Below, piece by piece: positions 47,010-56,894 of a stretch of 64,000 bases of DNA (positions within the stretch are counted from its first letter, which is position 1; the number at the start of each line of letters is the position of its first letter). Where the stretch lies: positions 441,606 to 505,605 of the forward strand of contig JAKOGI010000107.1 in the NCBI GenBank assembly GCA_029747015.1, read 5' to 3'. The stretch comes from Carnegiea gigantea (lineage: Eukaryota > Streptophyta > Magnoliopsida > Caryophyllales > Cactaceae). Both the position numbers and the translations under genes were made by a program. A model generated the notes under the pieces. The model was not told the origin of the DNA. It made no database searches and was given only the letters and a program-made list of their open reading frames with translations.

Positions 47010-48833
47010 TCTGTTGCACGCTTAAGGCCATCATTATTAGCTTGTTCTTTACCCCAAACATCGAATCTTCTAGCACTGACTTTATGCCATTCGTAACCCC
47101 TAACTTATCGCATTTTAGCACCAAACTCATATAATTTCACTCAATTGCTCTCTTTGCACGCACTTAACATCATCGACTCAACCTCACTCAAGCTTACATT
47201 TTTTTTAAAGTACAACCCTAAACTTCAACCCATTACATTCATGGCATCCACAACACTAATCAACACATGTATGTCACTCCTCTTCACTACTTGCCAATCT
47301 GGACATAACTTCAGAACTTTAACCCATCAAGGTCATTTATTCAATGTAAATTTAGGCTATATTCATCGTTTAATATAGTATACAAGAACATTCACCCATC
47401 AATAACTTCATAAACTTTGCTTCACCTTTAATTAAGGCACAACCTCAAGATATTGAGTTCACGACCTTAATTGCTCGCCCAACGTACAGTCTCTTCTAAT
47501 TCCCATCAAATATCACATATATAGCATAACCCATCTAAGCCATACGGCTTTTCATATTCTTCTTCGTCAATTACCACCTATTCAATCGATTTACGACCAT
47601 GCAATACAATCTTCAATAAGTTACAATTGGTTTTACTGACCCCTTTCACTTATTCTTTCACAGTTATTCGAAGCTAAATATATTTCATTAACCGTGAAAT
47701 TAGTTCATTTGCTTGCATTTGGTTAATTAACTCGAATGGAAGCTAAGTACGTTAAAAGGACTTCGGTTTTAATCCTTTTTCATATATTAGCTAAATAACT
47801 TGAATCGAAGCTACGCACGTTAACACAAGTTCGATTCTAATTCTTTTTGATACCTCAACTAATTCACTTGAATCGATGCTAAACACGTTAAACTAACTTT
47901 GTTTTTAATTCTTTTTCATGCATTAACTAATTAACTTGAATCGATGCTAAATACGTTAAACTAACTTCGTTTTTGATTTGAATTGATGCTAAACCTTCAC
48001 AACCTCTCACCCTTACTTTCGGCCACTCAACCCGGGCAATCCAACTTCACAATTCAATTCCATCACCCAAAATAACCACAGAAATTTGCACATAACTAAT
48101 CATTAATACCAGTTACACTATTTAGTACACAAATTCAATCTCAAACAACCCAATTAAGGTTAGGGTTTCACCTTCTCACTTGGCGTTTGGGGGCTAAAAC
48201 CGAGAGGAGGGCTGGTGGTGTCGGTGACTGGGGGCAGTGGGCGGCACACGGTTGGTCGGCGACCCTCAGCAGGGGCGGTGGACAGCGAAACGAACAGCGA
48301 TAGGGTCGAACTCGGCGCGGCAAAGCAGGGGAGCGACGCAGCTCCGGGGCCCGAAACGCATGAACAGAGCTGGCGGGGGAGATTGGGCGGCCACGGCCGG
48401 CGTTCTGGCGGCGACGGACGGCCAGGCAGGAGCCGGTTTTCCGGCGAGCCAAAACAGAGGAAGACAGAGAGAGAGAGAGCGTCGGGCAGGCAGAGGCAGG
48501 GGAAAGAGAATGGGAGGTTGAGTTTTGTTTTTGATTTTTGGTTCCTTTTTGTTTTCCTGATGTCGGTTTCCCCCTTTTTTTTCTTTTTTTTTGAGTTATT
48601 ATTTCTTATTATTATCACTATTGTTATTATTATTAGTAGTATTATTATTATTGCTGTTAAGGAGTTCTGGTTTGAGGTCACATCGTCACTTCAACCTACA
48701 ACGCACAAATATGTATACATATATATATACATGTACATGAAATGCTGAATTGAAATGCGGCGCCCAACTGACTTATTTGGAAAGTAACATAATTCAAACT
48801 AATTTAAATGAATATTAAGTTCGGGCCGTTATA
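47010..48833 (-). repeat. Gypsy 5' LTR, truncated
   Basis: This matches 42640-44483 with few differences, including the GC-rich island and its open frames at about 48155-48530. The part matching 41525-42640 is missing. The outer end reads TATAACGG where the other LTR has TGTAACGG. Confidence 0.85.
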
Positions 48834-48874
48834 ACCTTGGTTGAAGAAGGCTTCCTCCTTGAATCTCCCCAACA

Positions 48875-49117
48875 AGTGGTATCAGAGCCGATGGTGCGTT
48901 CGGCTAGGCGACAAAGGTGTGGCATGGTGGACCCCATGGACGAACTTGGTGAAGTGACACATAGGTGTTGATCGAGCAGTAATACGTGTGCTGCAGCGTG
49001 GCTCGATGGCGTGGATAAGCTCTTGATAGTGGTTTGACACCTTGGTAAAAAGCTTCCGCTCAAGGGGGAGCTTGGCGTTGATGTGGTGTGAAAGAAACTC
49101 ATGTGTGAGGGGGAGAT
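48875..49117 (+). mobile_element. TRIM interior with primer site and purine tract
   Basis: The 243-bp interior starts AG then TGGTATCAGAGCC (48877-48889), a perfect initiator-tRNA-Met primer site, and ends with the purine tract GAGGGGGAGAT touching the next LTR. It has no coding capacity. LTR plus interior plus LTR is about 607 bp, typical of a TRIM. The leader after the primer site (GATGGTGCGTTCGGCTAGG, then CGAC) recurs at 50051-50073 next to LTR-B. Confidence 0.85.
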
Positions 49118-49299
49118 TGTTGGGAATATCACACATGAGTAAAAAAGTCCCACATCGGGAGTTTGAAAAGAAGGGTCATGGTATATAAGTCAAGTGGGCT
49201 ACTCCTCCTATTGCCAATTGGTTTTAGGATGAAACCTCACTTGGGCTTATTACCATGGACCTTGGTTGAAGTGGGCTCCTTCCTGAGATCTCCCCAACA
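49118..49299 (+). repeat. TRIM LTR copy 2
   Basis: The 182-bp LTR is nearly identical to copy 1 and is followed not by host DNA but by another AG plus TGGTATCAGAGCC primer site (49302-49314). It therefore also acts as the 5' LTR of the next interior. Confidence 0.85.
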
Positions 49300-49445
49300 A
49301 GTGGTATCAGAGCCGGAGTCATTGATCCGGATTTTGAGCATTCTCTTGAAGGATGTTTCTCATTGATATTGAGAATTTTGACGTCATAACAAGATCGATT
49401 TTGCTGTGTTCGTCCATTCCAAGGAATTTGGTCCAAGGAGGAGTT
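49300..49445 (+). mobile_element. Second short interior linking a TRIM LTR to LTR-B
   Basis: The 146-bp interior has a perfect tRNA-Met primer site at 49302-49314 and a purine-rich tract (AAGGAGGAGTT) directly before LTR-B at 49446. The LTRs on its two sides are different, so this unit is chimeric. Confidence 0.65.
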
Positions 49446-50050
49446 TGTTGGAATTTGTCCCAAATTTATTTGCCGGTTTTGGAAATAAATAAAGTTATTT
49501 CCTTTTTGAAGATTATTGCTTGGCACCCAAGGCTCAAGTTGTGTAATTGGAGATATTCTATTTTATGGAAATTATATTATTCCATATTTTGTATTGAATA
49601 TCTTTTTTCTTTTTGGTAAAGATGATGTTTGGTGGTCAAGACATATATTTGTGGCTAGGGTTGAACCCTTGGTACCTGTGAGGCTTCTCTATAAATACTA
49701 GGTTGTTTAATCTTGTTTGCAGCGTGGCAATTTGGGAGTGCCACTTGTGCTGGGGCATTAGGCGTTGGCCTCTTGGAGCGGGGCATCTGGGAGTGCCTCT
49801 CGGCACTTCCCTTTTCTATTCCACATTTTGTTGAGAGTTCGTATTGAGAGATTTTCGTTATAGTTGATCTCTTCATTGGGCGTTTGCTTTAAGATCTTTA
49901 TCTCTCTTGTTGATCTCTTCCCTAGGCGTTTGCTTTGAGATCGTTTTGTACTCACTCATATTATAGTGGATTTTGTGTCGTTGTTGCCGCCCGTGGTTTT
50001 CTCCCGATTTGGGTTTCCAAGTAAAAAATCATGTGCCCCATTCTATCTTT
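49446..50050 (+). repeat. LTR-B, plus-strand copy, truncated
   Basis: The 605-bp copy starts TGTTGGAATTTG, has a TATA box (CTATAAATAC) at about 49690, and lacks the last 89 bp of the full LTR. It is the left arm of an inverted repeat with 50178-50782. Confidence 0.85.
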
Positions 50051-50073
50051 GTCGCCTAGCCGAACGCACCATC

Positions 50074-50086
50074 GGCTCTGATGCCA
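50074..50086 (-). other. Primer binding site, initiator tRNA-Met, for LTR-B
   Basis: The minus strand reads TGGCATCAGAGCC two bases after the end of the minus-strand LTR-B, one mismatch from the tRNA 3' end. About 23 bases of leader follow before the sequence turns into the inverted LTR-B copy at 50050. Confidence 0.85.
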
Positions 50087-50088
50087 CT

Positions 50089-50782
50089 TGTTAAGAAAAT
50101 ACTAATTGAAATTCGAGCATGGTATATACGAAAGCGATAAAGGATGTAGATATTGGAGAATATAAAACAAGAACGAAAAAGATAGAATGGGGCACATGAT
50201 TTTTTACTTGGAAACCCAAATCGGGAGAAAACCACGGGCGACAACAACGACACAAAATCCACTATAATATGAGTGAGTACAAAACGATCTTAAAGAAAAC
50301 GCTTAGGGAAGAGATCAACAAGAGAGATAAAGATCTCAAAGCAAACGCCCAATGAAGAGATCAACTATAACGAAAATCTTTCAATACTAACTCTTAACAA
50401 AATGTGGAATAGAAAAGGGAAGTGCCGAGAGGCACTCCCAGATGCCCCGCTCCAAGAGGCCAACGCCTAATGCCCCAGCACAAGAGGCACTCCCAAATTG
50501 CCCCGCACCAAACAAGGTTAAACAACCTAGTATTTATAGAGAAGCCTCACAGGTACCAAGGGTTCAACCCTAACCGTAAACATATGTCTTGACCACCAAG
50601 CATCATCTTTACCAAAAAAGAAAAAGATATTCAATACAAAATATGGAATAATATAATTTCCATAAAATAGAATATCTCCAACCACACAACTTGAGCCTTG
50701 GGTGCCAAGTAATAATCTTCAAAAAGAAAATAACTTTATTTATTTTCAAAACCGGCAAATAAATTTGGGACAAATCCCAACA
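50089..50782 (-). repeat. LTR-B, minus-strand copy, full length
   Basis: The 694-bp LTR runs TGTTGGGATTTG to CTTAACA on the minus strand. Its first 605 bp pair with 49446-50050 as an inverted repeat of very high similarity. The outer end meets the GTAAT target duplication at 50783-50787. Confidence 0.85.
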
Positions 50783-50787
50783 GTAAT

Positions 50788-51184
50788 TAATCTAATTGAA
50801 AGAATAGGGTCTTATAAATCCTTCTTTATAGTATGAAACTTTGTTCTTTTTCTGTAACAAACAGAAAACTCTTAAGACTATATGCATCAACAAAATCACC
50901 TAATGCTTTGATCAAGATAATTAATTAGTCTAAAACGAAGCAGAACGGTAACCAACAAAATTATCCTCAAATTTCAAGAGTTCATTCAAATTTTCTATTT
51001 GGCAACCGGAGACCTTTATCGTTTGCAAATCCAAGTCAACACTTTCATCATCAATCTAAATCCACTAAAACGAGAATGCCTTTTTTTACAACAACAAATT
51101 TAATCAGGCTCTACAGCAACCATGACTCTATGTTAAAGAATTAACCCCACAAATTGAAACACCCACCAATCTAAATTATCCCCG
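50788..51184. other. Sequence specific to unit 2, right of the composite
   Basis: No gene or repeat was recognised. It continues the 41166-41373 stretch across the composite and is absent from unit 1. Confidence 0.4.
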
Positions 51185-51660
51185 GTGATGCAAAATGGAG
51201 CCATTAACAATCAACCCTCAACCATTATAAATTGCCAAAATGATAAGTGTCTTAATATAAGACAGTTTCTAAGTGTCTTGTTTGGGCTCAAAAGCCATAT
51301 TATAATGCATTGAATCCTAAAAAAATGGTAGAATTAATAGTGTGAGGGTGTTATAACTCAAAAGTTATGAAAAACAATCTTGTTATACATAATTTTCAGT
51401 GTTAAAACTTAAATGCATTATATGCCTTTAGAGATGGGGCTGATCTAATTAGGGTGTAATCTTGTATTTGCTGGTGTAGCCAACAAATTTTAGAGCTTTA
51501 CCATTCATAATTGATTCTGATAAATGAAAAATTGATTACGTTAAATCATTTAATGTGTTACTTCTAGTTAAAATAAAACACTTAAAAGGTGTCTTGCTGC
51601 AAGACATAGCAAGACATATATCATCACCAAATAGAGCAATAGACATCAACATGTAAATTA
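51185..51660. other. Duplicated spacer, unit 2
   Basis: This matches 13140-13353 joined directly to 24754-24990 of unit 1 and so preserves the site before the gag-only array inserted. The match is lost after about 51655, where the inserted DNA that carries the pararetrovirus begins, and resumes near 58975. Confidence 0.75.
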
Positions 51661-51720
51661 TTTGAGCCAACAAATAGGAGGCAGATAAAGGTTGCAACTT
51701 GGCTAGTAATCCAGGAAAAA

Positions 51721-51860
51721 TTTGCACTTCGGTCCCCTGTGGTTTGGTGTATTAATTTTCGGACCCCACAAATTTTGAAAATAATTTCTGGAACCTATGA
51801 GGTTTGGTGCAAATGATTTTTGGAGTCTTAATATTTATTACTAGGTCCAAAGACTTTAAA
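51721..51860 (+). repeat. Mutator-like terminal inverted repeat, left of the pararetrovirus
   Basis: The stretch reads TTTGCACTTCGGTCCCCTGT, then GGTTTGGTGTA, GGACCCC, AATAATTTCTGGAACC and GGTTTGGTG, the style of a widespread plant Mutator-like or MITE end. The reverse complement of 58700-58902 carries the same words in the same order. The similarity may extend outward to about 51676 (GCAGATAAAGG against GGGGATAAAGA near 58950). No 9-bp duplication was found. Confidence 0.6.
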
Positions 51861-51869
51861 TGCAAATAC

Positions 51870-52430
51870 TTTAAAGTTATGGGTTGTTTTACAAAACTAA
51901 ACTTATATTTATGTTTGGATTTCTTATAATGACTTTAATGGTACTAGTTATCACAAACTACTACTTATATCATAAATATTATATTTTCTGTGATTAACGG
52001 CCCACCATACTTAGCAAAAATAATTAAAACTTAATTAAAGAGTTTCGACCGTTACCTGAACTTAATCGGCTTGGACTCTGGCGTTCTTCTAGCTTTCGGT
52101 TTACAGAGATTGCTATCTCAACCACTCCTTCTTTAGATCAGGCCCAGCACAGATCCGTTTCGTTTCCTACCTCGGACCGTGGTCATTAATCAAGTTTTTA
52201 ATCTTTTTCAAGGATAGTGAGACTTTAATCAAGAAATTACAATATTTAAGACGTAAGGTTCGATTGAATAACGTTCCCTACTGGAAGACTTATTTTATTG
52301 AAAGATTGAAAGTGAAAATATTACAACAGAAAGCTTGAAGAGGGACTTAAGCTAAGATCATTAGAGATGCATGTTCATATAGAAATGGAGAAATCCAACT
52401 TCTCGTTTGCTCAAGAATGCTTAAATGACC
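51870..52430 (-). other. Presumed pregenomic RNA leader of the pararetrovirus
   Basis: About 560 bases downstream of the promoter on the minus strand contain no long frame, and this length fits a caulimovirid leader. The AATAAA poly(A) signal lies near its start. Where viral sequence ends and the Mutator-like sequence begins (about 51860-51900) cannot be seen precisely. Confidence 0.45.
52294..52299 (-). terminator. Pararetrovirus poly(A) signal
   Basis: AATAAA on the minus strand lies about 135 bases downstream of the expected transcription start. Caulimovirids place their signal in this position, shortly after the start and bypassed on the first pass. Confidence 0.5.
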
Positions 52431-52458
52431 GTGTCCCTTCTCAGCTCTCTCAACCTCT

Positions 52459-52467
52459 CTATTTATA
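52459..52467 (-). promoter_or_regulatory. Pararetrovirus promoter TATA box
   Basis: The minus strand reads TATAAATAG, preceded by CCATCCCC and followed by GAGGTTGAGAGAG. The polyprotein frame stops about 170 bases upstream (52638), the usual place for the main caulimovirid promoter. Transcription would start near 52430-52435 and run toward lower coordinates. Confidence 0.6.
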
Positions 52468-52637
52468 GAGGGGATGGAGGTACATAAGACACCCTAATGG
52501 CTACAGATTTTTCACATGGCTATAGTTGCCAACAGTAAACTGACGGCTACAGTACACTCTTTATTTTACAAACCGGACACTTGTCAAAATAGTACAGTAA
52601 TGGGCCAGCCTTTTCAGAACTTTTAATAATGACAAGA

Positions 52638-53700
52638 CTAGTCATTATTATTAAGATTCTGCATTCCTTCATCTCCAATTATATTTTTCAGATCCTCATT
52701 ATCTGGATAATCATCAATATCTTCATTAATTTGGTTAAGATGCTCAGGATCATATTCTTCAAACAACTCAAGCAGATATTTCTTTCCTTCTTTTGATAAG
52801 AATTTTCCAACTCTAATATCAAAAAGATAATCAAAAATATCTTCTGATTCTGCACCGTCCATTTTCATGTAATCATTGAATTCGTTACTATAGGCAAAAG
52901 TAGTATTTTCACAATGCATTAGTGTTTTTTCTTTTTCAATTAATACCCAACATTGATGATAAATGTTGAAAAACCCAATAGCCCTTGCTAATGCAGGATC
53001 AGTAACTATATGTACCAGATCTCCATGGATCTAATTTTGTCGTTGATCATTGGGATCATCGCAATCAACAATTTGGACAAGATAATGGGCTGGTTTGGCT
53101 TTTCCATTTTCATATTCAATTAGGACGTTATAAACCTCCAAAGTTAAGTATCTGCGAATTGGAATCTTTGTTGGTCCCTTAGGAAATTTAAGAATCCAAT
53201 AGACCCTTTTGAATATGTATTGTTGGAACTTAGTTAAGGTTGAAAAAAATGAAAAATTAGGATCTGGGGCTTCTGAGAAGTAAAGAATCATCCCATATTT
53301 TCAGGCTTTGAAGATAGGTTCTCGAAGAGATATTGAATTGGCTGGGAAACAAATGCCACCGACTCTAGATCTGTCGGGAAAATAGATCGTTGTACTCCAA
53401 GACTCCCAAATATCATAGGAATAATGATGATAGAAGTCGACGCAGACTGCATACTATTCCTTGAACCATTTTTCTTGGATATGAGAACTTATTATTTCTT
53501 GGATATCACAAGGACACCGAAGGTAGCTAATTTGTAATTCGAGAAGGGAAAATCTTTGGGCTATTAGATAGGTAGTAGAGAGTAGACCAAAGCGTGATCC
53601 ACTTTTTGTATGGAATTTCAGGTTATCAATAAGAACTTTACTAGAAGGCGTAACCCGTTCTAGTAGAAGTGGCATTTCATTAAGGATTTCCTCCTTTTCT
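52638..53700 (-). pseudogene. Pararetrovirus polyprotein, C-terminal extension of unknown function
   Basis: After the RNase H the same frame continues for about 350 codons to 52638. Open pieces are 53675-53454, 53291-53031 and 52919-52638, all in one register and separated only by stop codons. The last piece is strongly acidic (rich in E, D and N). The middle piece is aromatic and basic. No domain is recognised. Candidates are a transactivator-like or accessory protein fused to the polymerase part. Confidence 0.5.
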
Positions 53701-55292
53701 GGTAGGAAGTCGGCTTTATGATCACCATTGGCGAGTTCTCGAATTAGACTGTCTGCCAGAGGGTTCTTCGATCCCTGTATATGTTTAATAGAGAAGGAAA
53801 ACTGGTTAAGCCATGATTGCCAACGCAGGAGTCGCCCTTGCGCTTACATATTTGATAAATTCTTTTTTACAAAACCGAGTATTTCTTTGCAATCAGTTCA
53901 AATGAGAAAAGGTTTAGGGGCTAAAAAGATTAAGAATTTTTCAATTCCCCTTATGACTGCAAGAATTTCTTTTTCCATCGTGAGATAGTTGCATTTTGTT
54001 TTATTAAAGCTTCCACTGCAATATTTGCAGAGTTTTTCTCCTTCTTTGATTTTGAGTACCACACTCCAGTACTCATTGCTGGCATCTGTCTTAAGAATTA
54101 AATTATCTTCTTCGTTAGGCAAATTAAGAATAGGAAGATTTTTACACATCTTCTTGAAATTTTGCGCAATCTTTGTATCGTTAATAGTCCATGTCCAGCT
54201 AACATCTTTCTTGAGTTTTTGCTGTAATGGTTTTCTTAATTTAGCTAAATCTTTAATGAAATCAGAAGCATAGGTAAGACACCCTAGAAACCTTTCTAAT
54301 TGCTTTCTATCTTCAATTTTTTCAGGAAAATTTTCTATTTTTTTCAGAATATGTTTTTGTAGAATAATCTGTCCAACTTTTATTTCTAAACCTAAGAACT
54401 TAATTTTTTGTTCAGCATAAATGCACTTGTTTTTTCCAAGTATAATACCGTGATCAATGCATCTTTGCATGACAGTCAGAACATCATTTTTATGTTGCTC
54501 TATGGTTTTAGAAAAGATAAGGATATCATCAATGTAAACTAGACAACAATGATTAAGGTCTTTGAAGATGTTATCCATTCTTCTCTAAAATATTTGAGGT
54601 GTATTTTTAAGACCAAATGGCATTACTATCCATTCATAATGTCCTTGTGGGGCACTAAATGTAGTTAAATGAATACTTTCCTCTTCCATTTTTATCTGCC
54701 AATAACCACCCTTGCGATCCATTTTCGAGAACCAAGAGGCTCCTTAAATTCTGCTGAAAAGGACTGTTTTGTTAGGAATATAATAACCATCAAAGATAGT
54801 GTTATCATTAAGCTTTTTGTAATTGATTACCATTCTGGTTTTTCCTCTTTTTTTCTCAGCATGATTTCTTACCATGAAAGCGGGACTAGTGTGAGGATTC
54901 TTACTGTTTCTAATTAGTCCTTTATCCAGAAGTTCTTTGATTTGTTTATTAAACTCTTGAATGTCCTGCTGGGTATACACCATTTGTTTAACTCGGATAA
55001 TAGTGTTAGGATTTAATAAAATGATTTTAACAAATGTTTTGTCTTTATCCCAAAATTTTAGAGGATTGTCAGAGTAGAATTCTTTGCATAATTTTTCTTG
55101 TTGTTTCACAATCTGCTCTTTAACAGATAACCCAAATAATGAGATTGTTAGTGCTACTTCTCGTTGTACAGGTATTCTCTTCTTACCATGCTGGCTGCAT
55201 GTAAATTCAATTTTTTGATGAGTGTAGGCCTTACTTAATTTTTTAATCGGAACTGAGTGACCATTAACAGTAACTATTATTTGGTTTATGGT
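53701..55292 (-). pseudogene. Pararetrovirus reverse transcriptase and RNase H
   Basis: Open pieces 55109-54744 and 54578-53898 and the stretch to about 53710 lie in one register. The first has the entry region of a caulimovirid reverse transcriptase (LLDKGLIRNS, SPAFMVRN, RMVINYKKLND). The second has the catalytic YIDDILIFS and FLGLEIK segments, then the RNase H with KTDASN and LTMEKEILAVIRGIEKF. In-frame stops are at 54744-54746, 54585-54587, 53898-53900 and 53844-53846. The enzyme would copy the pregenomic RNA into DNA. The fingers-palm layout and the RNase H following without an integrase fit Caulimoviridae rather than Ty3/gypsy. Confidence 0.9.
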
Positions 55293-56066
55293 CTAGGTGC
55301 ATGGAGCATATAATCTTTGGAAATTATTTCCAATAATCATATTATGAGAGGGTTGATCAGTAGCCCATACAACTCGTATAATGCATTGGACTCCTCCTAA
55401 ATCTATAGATAATTCTTCTATGGCTTCATTGTGGCTCATAACACTATTATCAGCTATTCTTACTTGTAGAGGGTTTTTAGCTCTTTTCCACATAAACTCA
55501 GGAAATAATGTTCTTTTTCCAAAGCATACAGAATAACCACTATCTATGTAGGCACATAGTTCATATTTATTATATCCCTCTAAACACATCTTTATTGGGA
55601 TATAGATACTATTAGGATTTGTATTAGTAGCTTCATAGGATATTTTCATGGTCATATTTTTAACTAATTCATCCTCATAAATTAGTTCACTAACCGTTCT
55701 AGTTTTGTATCCAATGACCTTTCTTTCTAGACTTGTTAATCTGTCTAAACTGGGTTTTGCAGTTTCAAAACTCATTCTATCCATTTCACTGGTTATGCTA
55801 ATTGTATCATCTTCCTTAAGCTCTTCTTTAACAGATGAAGATCCTTCTCCCCAATCTGATCTTGTACTCACGCTTCTTAATAGTTGAGGTTTAATGGTGA
55901 TTTTTCCTTCTTCATCAATTTTTATTACATTTTTCTTATTAATTTTTGTAGGGCTAGCAAAGTTAGATATCCATGAACAATCGATTTTTTTATCTTGAGG
56001 ATTAAACTTAATTCTCTGAATTTTCTGTATCGGGGTAGGACTTTTAAATTTTTCTGCCTCTATCAT
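55293..56066 (-). pseudogene. Pararetrovirus aspartic protease region
   Basis: The 257-residue open piece has a polar N-terminal half. A retropepsin-like segment follows, with AYIDSGYSVCFG (active-site aspartate; serine-glycine in place of the usual threonine-glycine) and, about 75 residues later, NMIIGNNF. It ends at a stop at 55293-55295 in frame with the reverse transcriptase. Confidence 0.8.
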
Positions 56067-56441
56067 TATTACCTTAGTCTTAGGGTCTATCGTATTATCT
56101 AACTTATAGATAATTTTTCAAAATATCCTTAACGGATATCCTCCCCTTTTCACATCCATGCCGACTGTTTTTATCTTAAGAGATAGGAAGTTTTTAACAA
56201 ATTCATCTTTTAGACTCACATAATATCCAGGTCGACAGTTGAAGCCTACTGATCCATTACATAAATTAGTTTTTATCCTTGTGATTATCTGATTATTAAA
56301 TTTGGTATGCCTAATATCACAGAGTAAAGCGTAAAGATCAATATCTTTACCATAATATTGTAATGGAGTGATTTGAATTTGGGTATTTCCGATATTGATT
56401 TATTTATATTTTCTATCTTTGTTATGCTTAAAGATATTCTC
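56067..56441 (-). pseudogene. Pararetrovirus linker between zinc knuckle and protease
   Basis: The register of the neighbouring pieces continues through this stretch with several stops, one near 56117-56119. A recognisably protein-like segment (FNCRPGYYVSLKDEFV) lies at about 56240-56190. The function is unknown. Confidence 0.4.
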
Positions 56442-56894
56442 CTAATTAATAAGATTAACTTCCCCAACGTCATACTCACAGTCCTTTATTTCTATACCTC
56501 TTTCCATCATTTCACATACATATTTGCTTTTTAATTGAAAAATGAATTTTTTATAGATCATGTCTTTTTGGATTATGGGAAGAACCCAATCTCTCTTAAT
56601 TTCTTCATGATCATTATCTATCACAAATTCTTCTCTTTGAAGATCACCAAGGCTTACCGAGCTACTTTCCATCATATGGCTAGTTTCTTCATAATCACTT
56701 TCTTCACATTCGTTATCCTCTATAATTTTAACAATTCCTTTGTTGTTGCCTAGGGCTAGTTCTAAAGCTTCATCTTCACTAAGCTCAACATAATCTAGGC
56801 TTCCCAAGGATTCAATAAGTTTGTTGTTCTTTTTATTTTTGCATTCGTTAGCATAATGCCCTACTTCTCCACATGCCCAACACTTGCAGTTGTT
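56442..56894 (-). pseudogene. Pararetrovirus zinc knuckle and acidic region
   Basis: A CCHC knuckle (CWACGEVGHYANEC, about 56883-56842) follows directly after a stop at 56895-56897. An acidic stretch with SDYEE and a WVLPIIQKD segment come next, ending at a stop at 56442-56444. The knuckle is typical of the end of caulimovirid coat proteins and binds the pregenomic RNA. Confidence 0.75.

Larger units (their letters stand above)
41525..48833 (-). mobile_element. Ty3/gypsy LTR retrotransposon, internally deleted, nested in the TRIM LTR
   Basis: The 7.3 kb element has a duplicated ACCTT at 41520-41524 and 48834-48838. On the minus strand the LTRs start TGTAACGGCCCGAAC. The 3' LTR (41525-44483, 2959 bp) is complete and is preceded by the purine tract AAGGGGGGAAGGC (44484-44497). 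The 5' LTR (47010-48833, 1824 bp) lacks the 1.1 kb that would hold its 3' end. The primer site, gag, protease, reverse transcriptase and RNase H are gone, and only an integrase fragment remains. The two LTRs are very similar where they overlap, which points to a fairly recent insertion followed by a large deletion. Confidence 0.85.
41379..50782. mobile_element. Composite TRIM / inverted-LTR retroelement with nested gypsy
   Basis: Between GTAAT duplications lie, in order: a TRIM LTR (41379-41524 and 48839-48874, split by a gypsy element), the TRIM interior (48875-49117), a second TRIM LTR (49118-49299), a 146-bp second interior (49300-49445), a plus-strand copy of a different LTR called LTR-B (49446-50050, truncated), a 127-bp spacer, and a full minus-strand LTR-B ending at 50782. 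Without the gypsy element the composite is about 2.1 kb and has no coding sequence. Primer sites and purine tracts sit at the expected places in each part. Confidence 0.7.

Noticed and set aside
48815..49153. Minus-strand frame of 112 codons
   Set aside because: It covers the TRIM interior, primer site and purine tract and differs from anything conserved. TRIMs have no coding sequence.
53898..55109. Ty3/gypsy reverse transcriptase rather than pararetrovirus
   Set aside because: No LTRs or integrase are present. A coat-type basic tail plus knuckle, promoter placement after the frame, and a primer site with no adjacent LTR all fit Caulimoviridae.
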